NCBI RefSeq assembly: GCF_001653235.2
Contig: NC_035790.1
Span: 8,184,001 to 8,248,000 of the forward strand
From: Pochonia chlamydosporia 170
Taxonomy: Eukaryota > Ascomycota > Sordariomycetes > Hypocreales > Clavicipitaceae
DNA: 64,000 nt
Direction of reading: 5' to 3'
Numbering within the stretch: the stretch's first letter is position 1; every line of letters starts with the position of its first letter. The notes under the pieces were generated by a model. The model had not been told where the DNA came from. It saw only the letters and a list, made by a program, of their open reading frames with translations, and ran no database searches. Positions 42,963-54,856 of this stretch are shown one piece after another. The position numbers were made by a program, and so were the translations under genes.

Positions 42963-45356
42963 TTACCGCTTCCCTTTGGGTTTGCCTCTTGCTTTTGGCT
43001 TTCCTTTCCCCTTGCCTGGCCCTTTGCCCTTATGTGCTTCCGCATCGCCTTTGCCCTTCTTCCATAATCTGCCCTCCGATCTCATGGCCTTGGCGTCAAG
43101 CGTTTTCTTGTCCTTATTACTCAACTTTCCACTGCCCTTCTTCTTCAACGAGTCGCGCAATCCGTTTAGCTCGTCCTTGCCAGCTTGCTTGGCCTTCTTC
43201 TTATCGTGCTCAGTCTCAAACCACGTTCTCTTGGGTCTTGACTTGATCTCCGCCTCGTGTTCAATCAAGTTCTCGCCCCTCTTCACTTGCATTTCCGCCT
43301 GTGCTAATTGCTTCTCCTCCTTTTCCTCACGGACAATCTCTTCGATTTCGTCCTCCATCTCATCAATTTCATCCTGTAATTTGTCTGCATCTGCAGGGGC
43401 GATCACTCTGCTCGTAATTTTGGCGCCTTGTGCTTTTCCAGCCTTGACTGCGGCCTTGACAACTTTACGGTCTGCCTCCGCCGCCAGTGTGACGGCTGTG
43501 CCTTTTCGTCCGGCACGGGCTGTACGACCAACACGATGTACGTAGATTTCAAGAGATTGAGGCGCCTCGTAGTTGATGACCGTATCGACACCCTTGATAT
43601 CCAAACCACGAGAAGCAAGATCTGTTGCAAGTAGATACGACACTTTGCCGTCTCTGAACGACTCAACACTAGCAATACGCTGTAGAGAAGGCCGTGTTAA
43701 TATCATGTTCGCTTACTTTGACCTAGTAAAGTGTTGACTCACCTGTGATTGATTCATGCTTCCATGCAACTCGGCACATGATAAACCCAATAGACCAAAA
43801 ACTATGCGAGCTTTGTGCGCTTCCTTCTTTTGGCGGAAGAAAACGATAACCCTCTCGTGATAAAATGTCTTACAGATGTGTGCAAGATAACCCATTCTCT
43901 TTCCCTCTCGACCCGGTCGAAGTCGAACAAATTCTTGTACCAAAGTTGTAACTGTCTTCTTTTGTGAATCAACCATCAATCGTACGGGTTTGTTCAGGCC
44001 AACCCGGATGAGACGATCAACAGTCGAGGTCATGGTGGCTGAAAACAGCATCGTTTGTCTTGACTTGGGCAGCGTTGTGAGAATTTCGTTCAATTCGTCT
44101 GCAAATCCATCTTCCAGCATGCGATCGGCTTCGTCCAGAACCAAGATTTCCACTGTGTCAACGTTGAAGCTGGCCGAGTTCCTCATGTGATCGATAAATC
44201 GACCTGGTGTTGCAATAATTACGTCGGGCCGTAATCGAAGTTCAACCTCTTGAGCCTTCAGACTGAGACCACCGACAGCCAGAGTGAACTTGATGTCGGT
44301 ATACCTGGCCAGTTTGGTACCAACGTCGTGACATTGCATGGCCAATTCACGGGTAGGGGTGAGAACAACGACGCGAGTAGTCGGGATTTTCTTGGGTCGA
44401 AACAACAATCGCTCCAGTATCGGGACAAAGAATGCGCCAGTTTTGCCTGAACCAGTGACTGCGCCACCGACGAGATCCTTGCCCATGAGGGCGATGGGAA
44501 TAGTCTTGGCCTGGATAGGGGTGGGTTTGGTGAAGCCAACTGCGGTAAGACCACGAAGGATCGGACGAGACAGTGACATGCCTTGGAAGGAAGACATGTC
44601 CAGTTTTTTGTCCGTCGTTTGCTTTTCTTCGGGCGCAAAGAAGGCGTCTCTTTTTGCTTGCTCCTCGGCATCCTCTTCGTCGTCGCTGCCATCGGATACT
44701 TCGTCGTCGGGATGGGCTTCTGGAGTCGCTACTGAATCATCATCGGAAGCCGGCTCGTCGTCGCTGTCAGCCTGTCCAGCCTTGCCGGGACCATCAGATG
44801 CGTCTTCGTCCTCATCTCCTTCTCCCTCCGCTTCTTCATCTTCCTCAGCCTCAGAGTCGACATTCATACCAAAGGCATCATCTGCCAATACCTCGTCATC
44901 GTCATCATCCAAGGCCACATCCAGGTCATTCTCCAGCTCCGCCTCGTCATCACCATTTTCCAAGGTCTCCTCCGTCTTTCCATTCTTCTTTTCTCTACGT
45001 CGACGGATAATATCTTCTAGATCCACTCCTTTCTTCTCGGACATTCCCTTCTTAGCACCCTCAAACCCCCAGCCTTCAAATTCCTCATCGCCAAACTCCC
45101 CAGCATCGTCGGCTACGAACTCAAAGTCGGGATTCATAGCGCCATCGTCGTCATCCTTGCGGCCCCAAATTCCTTGAGGCTCTTCTTCATCTGAATCCTC
45201 ATTATCTTTGCTGGCCTTTTTCAACTTTTTGTTGATCTTTGCCTTCTTCTTTGGTGGAGGAGCGGAGGCTGTTTCTTCTTGGAAAGGGTCCTCGTCGTTG
45301 TCGGAAAGAGTGGTTATGAAGTCGTCTTCGACTGGCTTTCTCTTTTGAGGAGCCAT
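42963..45356 (-). CDS. DRS1: DEAD-box RNA helicase, ribosome biogenesis
   Basis: Nucleolar ATP-dependent RNA helicase for 60S subunit assembly. Exons 43743-45356 and 42963-43679 (intron 63 nt, GTGAGT..CAG), 776 residues. Long acidic N-terminal region with Asp/Glu blocks at about 40-250. Core motifs: [19 protein letters not shown] (motif I), [11 protein letters not shown] (Ia), TPGRFIDHM (Ib), VLDEADRML (II), FSATMT (III), and in the second exon [12 protein letters not shown] (V) and [11 protein letters not shown] (VI). Lys-rich C-terminus ending [15 protein letters not shown] 45356 (MAPQKRKP) is chosen over an upstream in-frame ATG because family members start there. Divergent from the EB1 gene. 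Confidence 0.95.
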
Positions 45357-46017
45357 TTTGACGATCCCAACAACTTTTGACACGAGAGCCGTATTCGGTT
45401 TATCGCAATGGGGTGGTGGTGTAAAGAGGGCCGGATTGTAGCCAGCTCTTTTGTCTCGAAGCAAAAATTGCCAATGTCCGTTTGGGGAATGCTTGGTGGT
45501 GCACCCAAGGTTTTTCTGCCAAGGTTGAACTTTGAAAATTTTGGCGGTGAGGCTGAATTACCCCATTCGACACCCCCCACTAACACCAACTGGAGCTCAG
45601 GAACAAGACGCCATGAGACACCTGGGAGAGTGAGCGAGTGCGCGAGGGGTGACGAGAGACCCGCTGTTTTGCCGTCAACTGGTCCGGCGCCTCGAAGCCG
45701 GTGGTTGATTGGACGACGGCCGTTCTGTTCCATCTGCTTCGCCCAGCCAAATTAGGGCCTCAGAGACAGACTGACAACTTAGCAAAGGATTAATTTCTCC
45801 AGCTCCCCTTTTATCGCTGCCTGTTGCATATTGCTTCCCCCCGGCACGACAGCGTCCTCTTGGTCTATTTTTTTATTTTCTCGATACCCGTTGCGAAGTC
45901 CGACCAGCAGCTAGTTTGCAGCGACCGATCTGCCTCGCCCAAGTTTCCAAAGTCGCTCCTTTGACCGAATCCACACAAACAAAACACGTCGTGCCGCCGA
46001 ATCCACAAACAGTCAAC
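45357..46017. other. Divergent promoter region, DRS1/BIM1
   Basis: 661 bp between divergent housekeeping genes; no ORF of note. Confidence 0.6.
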
Positions 46018-47057
46018 ATGGGTGAATCGAGGTTGGTAGCAGTGCGCACCCGAAGTCGTGGCGCGTACCGACAGCTGCTAACGACATGATACAATCAGAC
46101 AAGAACTTATTCAATGGCTCAACAGCCTCCTCCAGCTCAACATGACCAAGGTCGAGCAATGCGGCACTGGGTGAGTCTGACAAGCTTAGCTCGTTACCCC
46201 TCCCCCACTCCCTGAATCCGATGAAGCCATGGAGACGTGCGAACACGCCGGCAAGCCAGATGCCATGGAAATGAAGAAGAAGCAAAAGTCATCTAACCAG
46301 AGTTTTTTGATCATCATAGCGCTGCTCTCTGCCAGGTCTTCGACAGCATATATATGGATGTGCCCATGTCCAAAGTCAAGTTCAACGCCAATGGTGAATG
46401 GGCATACGTGCAGAATTTCAAAGTGTTACAAAGTATGGACACCATCCTTGATCGTATTGGTTGCAGATATACCCGGAAATCGATACGGGTTGCCTTCGGC
46501 CACATGTACTAACAATTGTTTCAGATTTATTTGCCAAGCATCAAATTGACAAGCCCATCCCCGTCGAAGCTCTGATCAAATGCAAGATGCAGGATAACCT
46601 GGAGTTCCTGCAGTGGACCAAGAGGTTCTGGGACCTAAACTTCCCCGACCACGACTACGACGCTGTCTCACGGAGAAAGGGCGGCGGCATTGCCAGCTCT
46701 ACTGCCCCCATCACCAGAGCTCCTGTCTCTACGGGCGCTGCCCGACGAGGCGGTGCTGCTGCCGCTGCCCCCCGAGTTCCCAAGGCTGCTGGTGTTGGCT
46801 CCGGCTCGGCCCAGTTGCAAGCAGAGAATGCAACTCTCAAGGAGACCGTCACCGGTCTTGAGCGCGAGCGAGATTTTTACTTTAGCAAGCTTCGAGACAT
46901 TGAGCTGCTGATTCAGCAGGCGGTTGAGGAGGACCCTGAGCTCGAGAAGCAGGAGGACGGTCTAATCAAGCAGATTCAGCTCATTCTGTACTCTACGGAA
47001 GAGGGATTCGAGATTCCTGAAGAGGGCGAGCCGCTTGATGACCAGGAGACATTTTGA
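46018..47057 (+). CDS. BIM1: EB1-family microtubule plus-end protein
   Basis: Binds growing microtubule ends and recruits other tip proteins. Five-part structure recovered by splicing: exon 1 46018-46031 (only 14 nt, ATG GGT GAA TCG AG), 46099-46170, 46320-46432, 46525-47057; 243 residues. N-terminal calponin-homology domain (RQELIQWLNSLL, CQVFDSIYMDVPMSKVKFNA, ALIKCKMQDNLEFLQWTKRF), a basic Ala/Gly linker, then the EB-homology coiled coil (LERERDFYFSKLRDIELLIQ). It ends EGEPLDDQETF, an acidic tail close to the EEY/F end used to bind CAP-Gly proteins. The very short first exon is typical for fungal EB1 genes and easily missed. Confidence 0.94.
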
Positions 47058-48240
47058 GAGTGTTGCGTTGCTGGTTTACGAGTGACCGATTTTACATACC
47101 AGGGAGGCTTCACTTGAAAAGAAAGGGCTTATTTTTCAGATGGGCGGCAATGGGGGGAACATGGAGCGAGACGATAAAAACGGCGGCGAGACCTTCTTGC
47201 TGCTGCATGACGCTTTATGACTGGCATTGATGAGTCAACGAAGAGGGGTGGCTAGATGCACGATATACGTTCTCTAGAAGATGTTATCAGACTGTTCAAA
47301 ATAGATTAAAGCAAACAATAATGTTGGACAGGGAGCAAGTCAAGATGGAGTCGCGGTTGTGGCTACACGTGCTGTGACCTGGTCAAGGAGGCTCAATGTC
47401 TAGGGTAGCATTGGGGGTTAACCACGTTTTGCATTTGGTCGTTTCCGCGGCAAATACTTTCGAAGTCATATTATCTGAGATGTTACCCGGAATTTTCTCA
47501 ACGTGATCGACCACGATGCAAGACAATACGATATGTGCCAGTATTGGAGCCTGGCGTTGTGAATTTAAGCCGCCAACGCAAACTTTAGAAGGAGGGAGGC
47601 AGACCCGGGGACAATTACACAATCAGCCCTCCTTGTCCTGGGCGATTAATTACGAAGAAAATAGATTCCGCCGTCACGCTTCACGTTCCCGATACGTTCT
47701 TGGAACACTGCATTTCGTGCTTGACTCCAGTCTTTGTCCACGACGCCTGATCACGTTGACCTGAAGAGGCATGTGTCGTATGCCTGTCAGTCTTTGGGTC
47801 CGCCCCACTCTGTGCCATCGCAGTTGCGACGCCATATTTGCAAAGTACCTTGGGACTTGGTACTCAACGGTTTGGAGACCATGTGAGGTTGGCATTGCCG
47901 ACCTATTCCAGGGATTGCTGGCCGTATCAAGTCATGACCCGGCTGTCTACGTATCCTGGCACCGCAGGCAACAATATTTCCAGGTTACTGACTACCACGA
48001 CTCGGATCTTACCTAGGCCATAAAATGGCTTCGCTGTTGTAGCCCATTCCTAGGTGCCTGGTGCCTGGCAATAAAGTGGAAGGGGATAGTCGAAAAGCTT
48101 GAATGAGTGATGAATGGGAAGCTCCGGGGCCGGCCAGTAACTCCATATGTCTTACCGAAGCTATATTGATGAGGAGCCGCAATGAGTTCATGTCTACTCG
48201 ATGTGGACTCTCAAATACATCATTAGGACCGCGGAGGACT
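47058..48240. other. Intergenic, no gene recognised
   Basis: Short unrelated frames only; 3' flank of the EB1 gene and undefined DNA. Confidence 0.5.
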
Positions 48241-48693
48241 TTAAATTGTAGTCGGTACTCGCTCATCGTCAATAGGAAATTCCCTTGGAGGCACTTCGAC
48301 AAGTGATGAAGTGGCCGTCATGGATCCAAATACCGAGACCATAAGACATGCCAATGGGTTGGGATCTTCAGTGCTTGGAGCTCGATTTGGTGGGACGGGA
48401 TTGACTTGTCTGGTCGTTGCCTCATCCAATAGCTGTGGTGTAGAAATCCACACCAGCTCAAATGCTGTTTTCAGAGGCGTAGAACCAACCAACCGGGTGC
48501 CAGAGTTGCCGTCCAAACCTGGCGGTGCTTCAAAGCTTCTCCACTCCTCTGATTTCCCACCCAGCAATAAGTAACCAGACTGCTTGGTCGTCATGGTGCT
48601 TGCATCATCGCCGCACACTGCATTGAACCAACTCGACGACTTCACGAAATCCTGGCAGCCAGCAAGACTTGATCCCTTTCTTTTCATTTTCAT
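48241..48693 (-). CDS. Hypothetical 150-residue protein
   Basis: An uninterrupted minus-strand frame from ATG 48693 (MKMKRKGSSLAGCQDFVK) to a stop at 48241. Composition is mixed and coding-like but no domain, signal or TM span is recognised; SGYLLLGGKSEEWRSFEAPP is its most ordered-looking stretch. It lies divergently 265 bp from the Vam7 gene. Could be a real lineage-specific gene or a chance frame. Confidence 0.3.
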   Translation of the reverse strand: MKMKRKGSSLAGCQDFVKSSSWFNAVCGDDASTMTTKQSGYLLLGGKSEEWRSFEAPPGLDGNSGTRLVGSTPLKTAFELVWISTPQLLDEATTRQVNPVPPNRAPSTEDPNPLACLMVSVFGSMTATSSLVEVPPREFPIDDERVPTTI

Positions 48694-48958
48694 CTCGTCT
48701 CATTAGCTTGCGAGACAGCACATCCCTGCGTGTCGAATTATTGCTCCATACCTCCGATCGAAGGGTGGCTCGTGACTCCGGCATTGGCGTCCCAGGGAGC
48801 CTCAATCAGCTGGTGCTTTGACACCTGAACACTGAACACCTGCAACAGAACGTGAACGACGACCTCGCACCCATCGCTTCCATCTCTACCTGATACCCTC
48901 AACACACAACAATCAGCATCGTAACAGTGTTGCCATTTCACAAACATTGCGGCTGGCC

Positions 48959-50053
48959 ATGGCTCCGCCACCAGAGATTGCCATCCCATCCACAAGCGTC
49001 TCGCAAGAAGACGGCTCGAAGCCATACACGCTGTACAATATCACACTCCGCCTCCCACTGAAATCCTTTATTGTCCAAAAGCGCTACTCGGACTTTGCAA
49101 AGCTTCACAACAAATTAATCGAACAGGTTGGTGCGGCGCCACCTGAGCCCCTCCCCGGCAAGCACTGGTTGAAGTCGACGGTGCGGTCGCCAGACCTCAC
49201 AAGAGACCGACAGGTTGCGCTGGAGAAGTATCTACGGACGATTGCGGAAACACCTGACCGACGATGGAGAGACACATCCGCCTGGCGGTCGTTTTTGAAC
49301 CTGCCTAGCACGAGCACCACCAGCTCGGCAGTTTCGGCGTCAGGAATGGTCAGACCAGCCGCCACTGGAGCAGCAGATCCCCAGACGTGGCTGGACATGC
49401 ACAGAGAATTGAAGCAGCTTCTGAATGAGGCAAGGCAATGCCTGTCACGGAGAGATGCAGCATCCGACAGCGGCAGCAGCACGGCAGCAGCAGACGCAAG
49501 TACAGCGGCAAGCAAGGTTCTTCTTAACGCTGGAGCCCTCGTGACGAACCTATCAGATGGACTGCGGAAAATCCAAGAATCCAACAGACTGGGCGATGGT
49601 GAGCTCCGCCGCCGCAGAGACCTAGTGTCAAACGCAAGGATGGAGCGCGATGCCCTGGAGAAGCTATCTCACACGGTGCCAACGTTATCCTCAAGCTCAT
49701 ATACCCGCAGCAACAATAGTCACAGTCCTGCAGCCACCAGCTCCGAAAAAGCACATGTCTTCAAGAGTGCCCGGCCAACAGGAGGTCGTGTCCTCGGTGC
49801 ACCGCTCCCCGAAACCGCCAAGACTAGGGAACTGGACAACGAGGGTGTTCTTCTTCTACAGCAAAAGGAAATGGCGTCACAGGACGAAGCCATCGACCGC
49901 CTTGCGGAAATTGTCCGCCGCCAAAAGGCAATGGGCATCCAGATCAAGACGGAGGTCGATGAGCAGAATGAGATATTGGATGCGCTGGATAGGGATGTCG
50001 ACAGGGTGAATGGCAAGGTGGAGGTGGCGAATAGCAGGCTCAAGAAGCTGTGA
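48959..50053 (+). CDS. VAM7: PX-domain SNARE Vam7
   Basis: Vacuolar Qc-SNARE that binds PI3P through its PX domain and drives homotypic vacuole fusion. Intronless, 364 residues. PX domain at about 5-125 (YNITLRLPLKSFIVQKRYSD, PPEPLPGKHWLKS, the RQVALEKYLRTIA helix). Middle region Ala/Ser-rich with predicted helices. C-terminal SNARE motif at about 300-362 (EMASQDEAIDRLAEIVRRQK, EQNEILDALDRDVDRVNGKV), no transmembrane anchor, as expected for Vam7. Start is ATG 48959 (MAPPPEIAIP); upstream in-frame codons lack an ATG. Confidence 0.95.
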   Translation: MAPPPEIAIPSTSVSQEDGSKPYTLYNITLRLPLKSFIVQKRYSDFAKLHNKLIEQVGAAPPEPLPGKHWLKSTVRSPDLTRDRQVALEKYLRTIAETPDRRWRDTSAWRSFLNLPSTSTTSSAVSASGMVRPAATGAADPQTWLDMHRELKQLLNEARQCLSRRDAASDSGSSTAAADASTAASKVLLNAGALVTNLSDGLRKIQESNRLGDGELRRRRDLVSNARMERDALEKLSHTVPTLSSSSYTRSNNSHSPAATSSEKAHVFKSARPTGGRVLGAPLPETAKTRELDNEGVLLLQQKEMASQDEAIDRLAEIVRRQKAMGIQIKTEVDEQNEILDALDRDVDRVNGKVEVANSRLKKL

Positions 50054-52873
50054 CTAGTTTTGATGATGATGGTGGTGAGGGTTATCATTTGGACGCTCGA
50101 AACGATCGTGTGGACGTTTTGGATGGGGAGGAGAATCAGTGCAGGACTTGGGTGGTTAGTGGATGTCATTTTGCACATTCTGGGACTGGGATAGCCGTTG
50201 AGGCGATTCGTGTGCTTATGCCGTGGACTTTTATGGTAGTTCACTGCGTTGGGATGGGTTAGCGATGGTTCTGGCGCTTTTGAGATTCGGCCACTAGTCA
50301 AGACAATATCAATGACATTAATTCTTGTATGTGCTGATAAGTGGTTATCGACAGTATGAACTGAGCTGAGTTCAAGAGCACAAATGCCATCATGAATACA
50401 AGTTAACCTGCAGGTACCCGTTCATGTACAACAAGCAATGTAACTATGGTATTCAGCCTTTATCAAATTCGCTTCAAGGACCGTACGGACGCCGTAGCCA
50501 AAGCGAGCTTGAATATCCATGCATGTGGCCGTCCGCCTCGAACAGGGTGCAGTATCACTCGGCTCCAAACACCTGGGAATGCCATGCGACTTCGGCAAGC
50601 GAACCTTAAGTCAGCCCTTTGGCAGCCCTCCGACGGAAAGCTTGTCTTGAGCCCAGAGTGCACTCCAAACTGTGGCCTTTCTTGCACAGAACAAAACCCT
50701 CTGTCCAAAAGCGACTGTCCATGATGTGGCGGTTGGTATCCTTGCTCGCCGGCAAAGCCATTGGCACCCCGGTCCCGTCTTGTTCAGCACCAAGCTCAAC
50801 GGGGATTGGCCGCCCCACGCTACGTCACAGGCCAACGCGTCTCCGTCCCGTTGCCAGGACAACCGCCTCGCATCCGCACAGGAGGGTCCTGCAGCATCTG
50901 GGCTGGGCTGGGTGAGCGACTGCATGTGGTCGGTTGCAGCCCAATTAATTAATCGATGCAGAAAGAGAGCTTTGTTCGGTATTCTACAGTACATGTACGC
51001 AGTGGCATCTTCACGGATTGGAACGCACACCGTGTGTCTGTACGCCTACGAGGCACAGTTGTTGTGATCGCGTTCTCGATGGATACTCAAGTGCTGCGTA
51101 AATTGCGTCCAGCTTTCAGCAGGCACCACGAGCCATTTGCTCACGCACGACCAGGTTATTTGTTGTGGAGCCGGATGGTGAAATCTTGTGACAACTGACT
51201 TGACTTGACCGCCAGGCTGGCATTGCTTTGCAAATGAAAAGGCGCCGCGGAAGCGGAAGCACAGTGGCGGATGGGGAGGACAGAAAAATTGTGACGATGG
51301 ACCACTGATCACGCATGTTTGATTGGGACGCAGCGCTTATTGGCAAATGTCTGCAGTAGAACGCAGCGTTTCTGCAAGCCTGGACCACGACGGACGAGTC
51401 AAATTGGGGGAAAGAGTCCAACTCACCTGGTCATATTTTCTCCGTGCTGTGTTCTTCGTGCAGGTGGTTTCATCTTGTAGGAGTCGGTGGAGAGGTTATG
51501 GTCCCAAAGCTTTGACTGGAGGCATGAGTTCGCATTCTGGAGCAGGGGCCAGCTCCAGACGTCTGTTGAATAGATATCAATGCTCGTTGTTGTTGCCCGG
51601 CATACAGCGCACAAGACATGCAGACAATGGTAGAGGCGGCGGTAGAGGTTCTGCGAGGTTCTGCAGCGAGCTGCATGTGCATGTTTTGTTCGGTGGAGCG
51701 TGTCGTGGACGATCCTGTCAAGTCATTCATGGGGATGGATGGTCCATGACGACGATTCAGGGATGACATGGACATGGAGGGAAATGGATCCGAGTTTTGA
51801 AGCGGTCATGAATGGTCTCTACCACGTTGCACGACCCCGCCTTGCATCGCTTGTGACGAAGGGGAATTGCTGGTGTTTTTTGTTCTTCTGGGCTGTTTTG
51901 GGATGTCTGCTCTTGGACAAGATGGATTTGATGGTTGAGCTGGAATATTCGATGATGTTTGGTATGCCATTGCTGGGCGAAAACCTGGAGCTGGCCATTG
52001 CAAAATCATTGGCGCCTGCCCAGTTAGTGACAGGCGGGATCAACCGCAGCGTCCGTAGTGGCTGTTGCGCCTACTGCAGCCCACTACTTTCCGCTACACT
52101 TACCAGAAAAACCACCCACAAAGGCGCCATGCCTGCCCTGCCCACAATGCCCACCACCAGACGTGAGACCAGACTCCAAAGTCCCTGCCCCACTCTCATC
52201 ACTGGCCCCCGCCTGGAATAGGAGCTTCGCCTGTCGCCTTCTATTTTATTTTATTTTATTGCCCACTCACACTCGGCTCTTGACTGGACCCCGACGTAAA
52301 CAATGTGAGGCCAAGCCACCAATCCCCATCGTCCTCCACCACCTTCAGCCAAGGCTCAGTCGGAGCTGCCACAACCACAGACCTTGACCTTGCTGCTGGC
52401 CCCCAGGTAATTTTGTCCATGTCGTCTTTCGTCTTTTTGCATCAACTTCTGTCCCATACTAATCCTCTGCAGTGCAGTGATACCCTAATTTGTCGTTTTT
52501 AGCTGTTCCCTTCTTGCATTGCGAGCGGCTTCTGTCTTCTTCTCTTCTTGGCCATATTCTTTGCATTTTGTTTTGGAGCCCGGCGTTTGTCTGCTTTCTC
52601 GCTTTCTGTATCCTGGACCCAATTTCTCTTGGTGAGTGAAATTCGACACCGACAAATTCGCAACGACTCTGCTGGCCCGTTGCCTTTTGCATTGCCTTGT
52701 TCCCTTGCCATGACGAAAGCTAATATGGATAGCATTATCCTCACGAAGAATTTCCATGGCCACCGCGAGATCCATATAACCCGAATCAAATTTGTCAGTT
52801 TGTCCAGTCGCCATATCGTCGGAATATATATTCGAGCCATACTTGTCGGACATTTTGACATTGGGACAACGAC
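50054..52873. other. Long intergenic stretch upstream of a membrane protein gene
   Basis: 2.8 kb with no recognisable gene. The forward frame 51700-52221 (173 codons) is Met/Trp-rich and unlike any family I know. A TTTTA repeat tract lies at about 52240-52260. The last 500 bp probably forms promoter and leader, possibly with a leader intron. Confidence 0.5.
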
Positions 52874-54856
52874 ATGAGCGCACCGCCGCCGCCTCCGCCG
52901 CACGGCGAGGCACCAAGGTCGTCTGGGCTACCACCCGGTAAATATGACATCTTTGTTATACCAGAGCATTCTGCCGGCGCAGGATTTTTATATCTGCCAT
53001 CTTTGAAACCCAGTGTCAATAGTTTCTTCGCAGGCTTTGCCTCGGCCTTGATACTTGTGGCACTATTCCAAAGCATGGCGCCGGCTTTTCGTGCTTGGTG
53101 GGAGACATTCCAAGGCTTGGGCAATATGGGTATAACGCTTTTGATACTTGGCGTTGGATTCGGTGCTTGGGCCCTGGGGCGTACGCAAAAGGACTCGCCC
53201 GGCTCGAGCTATCATCACCAGAGTTCCTACAGCTCTGGAGGAGGAAGCGGACCGGGCACGGCGCCTGGCGGCTTCGGATCGTCGACTCCTGGCGCATCTC
53301 CCAACGGAGGAGCTCATGCTAGGGGACATGGAGGACCACCACCACCGCCGCCGCCTCACAGCAGCCCGCCTCCTCCACCACCTGGAGGCGGAGGACCGCC
53401 GCCGCAACAACGGGCACAATCATCACAACCGCCCCCTCCTCCGCAACCCGAGAAACCAAAATCATCATGGCAACGGTCACCGCCTCAGCCCAGCACACCG
53501 AAACCGCAATCGCCAAAGGGAACCTGGGAGAAGGCTCGTGAGGAAACGCGAAAGAAGGAAGAGGAACGGAAAGCAAAGGAAGCAGAACAAAAACGTCGAG
53601 AAGAGGCTGCAAAACGACTTGCAGAGTTAAGAGCAAAAGAAGCAAAGGAGAGACTGGAGCGGGAGAAGGAAAGAGAACGAAAGGAAAAGGAGACGAGCGA
53701 GAAGAAGCTCAAGGAAGAAGCCGAGCAGCGACGGAAGGAGCTGGCAGAGAAACTCAAGAAGGAGAGGGAGGAAAAGGAGGGGCAAAGAAAGAAGGAAGCT
53801 GCCGCCGGCATGGGAGCTGCGCGGGCGAACAGTTCATATGCCTTTTCAGGAGTTGGAGAGAAGACGAGCATGTGGCCAGAAGGAAAACCGGCTGGTCCAC
53901 CACAAACAGGCTCGGCTGGTTCATCGCCAACCAAAAAGCCGCCGAGCCCTGGAAAGAAGCCTCCACCTCCAACCGCGAGAACGTATGTCAGTACACCCGA
54001 AGAAGAGGCATACTCGTTTCGACCATACGACCAACCAAAGAAGACGCATCGGAGACCGTCCATGTCTTCCTTTACCGGCTCCGATGCTTCATGGGCGCAG
54101 TCTCATACGACGGCCCGAACCTCGCCGCCACCATCAGTTCGTGGCCGACCGTATACGACCAAAGATCCTGACAAGATTGTCATTCAAGCTGTGTATCTGT
54201 TCATCAACCAATACTCCAAGACACCAGCCAGTCAACTTGTGTCTGGTGTAGGATCCGTCACGGATGGCCTCATCCTGCGGATAACGACTGAAGGTCTCTT
54301 TATCGACGACGACGTCCGCGGCGTTCCGCAGCGCGAGTGGGACGTCAAGGCGTGGACGCTGAAACTTGTCGAGGTATGGTGCCCCCCGCACTGCTTGAAT
54401 TCGTCTGCTTCTGCTACTTCCAACACATCGTCCGGACCCAAGAGCGCCCCCCATTTGCTTTATAAGATGGCAACAGCCCGAAGAACCGCAGGCCGCGACA
54501 CGCAAAAGGTTTTGAACGGCGATGAAGCCGACACCTATCTTACTGAGATGCTGCGTGCCTGCAAGGATTGCTGCCGTCTTGGTTTGTGCGAGCGAACATT
54601 TAAAGATACTAACATTCCGTCTTCCTCTGGTCAGACTGGAGCATGGAAGGCCAAGGGCTTGCACGTTCTCCGTGCCACCGTACGCGATCAAGATGGAAAG
54701 AGATATGTCTTTGTAATGAATGAAACTGAGAGCTGGAAGCTTGCGTTTGGATTGCAGCGCCTTCGAGGCGGTACGCAGGTTCGACAACTAGGCGTGGCTG
54801 GAATGACGCCTTCCGAAGCAAGAGGGACACTGGAGATGTTGGGATGGTCGGGCTGA
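52874..54856 (+). CDS. Two-span membrane protein with Pro-rich and charged coiled-coil regions
   Basis: Intronless 660-residue protein. Pro-rich start, two transmembrane spans at about 51-68 (FFAGFASALILVALFQS) and 84-102 (NMGITLLILGVGFGAWA), then a low-complexity polyproline/glycine region (about 110-215), a highly charged Lys/Glu coiled coil (about 215-320), a Pro/Ser region, and a conserved-looking C-terminal domain of about 230 residues (DKIVIQAVYLFINQYSKT; GVPQREWDVKAWTLKLVEVW; GLHVLRATVRDQDGKRYVF; LGVAGMTPSEARGTLEMLGW). Family not recognised beyond fungal uncharacterised proteins. The PH-like appearance of the last domain is only an impression. Confidence 0.88.
   Translation: MSAPPPPPPHGEAPRSSGLPPGKYDIFVIPEHSAGAGFLYLPSLKPSVNSFFAGFASALILVALFQSMAPAFRAWWETFQGLGNMGITLLILGVGFGAWALGRTQKDSPGSSYHHQSSYSSGGGSGPGTAPGGFGSSTPGASPNGGAHARGHGGPPPPPPPHSSPPPPPPGGGGPPPQQRAQSSQPPPPPQPEKPKSSWQRSPPQPSTPKPQSPKGTWEKAREETRKKEEERKAKEAEQKRREEAAKRLAELRAKEAKERLEREKERERKEKETSEKKLKEEAEQRRKELAEKLKKEREEKEGQRKKEAAAGMGAARANSSYAFSGVGEKTSMWPEGKPAGPPQTGSAGSSPTKKPPSPGKKPPPPTARTYVSTPEEEAYSFRPYDQPKKTHRRPSMSSFTGSDASWAQSHTTARTSPPPSVRGRPYTTKDPDKIVIQAVYLFINQYSKTPASQLVSGVGSVTDGLILRITTEGLFIDDDVRGVPQREWDVKAWTLKLVEVWCPPHCLNSSASATSNTSSGPKSAPHLLYKMATARRTAGRDTQKVLNGDEADTYLTEMLRACKDCCRLGLCERTFKDTNIPSSSGQTGAWKAKGLHVLRATVRDQDGKRYVFVMNETESWKLAFGLQRLRGGTQVRQLGVAGMTPSEARGTLEMLGWSG

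Noticed and set aside
44338..45177. 279-codon forward frame, Ser-rich
   Set aside because: Antisense of the acidic N-terminus of DRS1; Asp/Glu codons read backwards give Ser-rich sequence.
51700..52221. 173-codon forward frame in the long intergenic region
   Set aside because: Unusual Met/Trp-rich composition, no domain, no neighbouring splice-consistent exons; probably chance.
53485..54063. 192-codon minus-strand frame
   Set aside because: Antisense of the Lys/Glu coiled coil of the 660-residue membrane protein.
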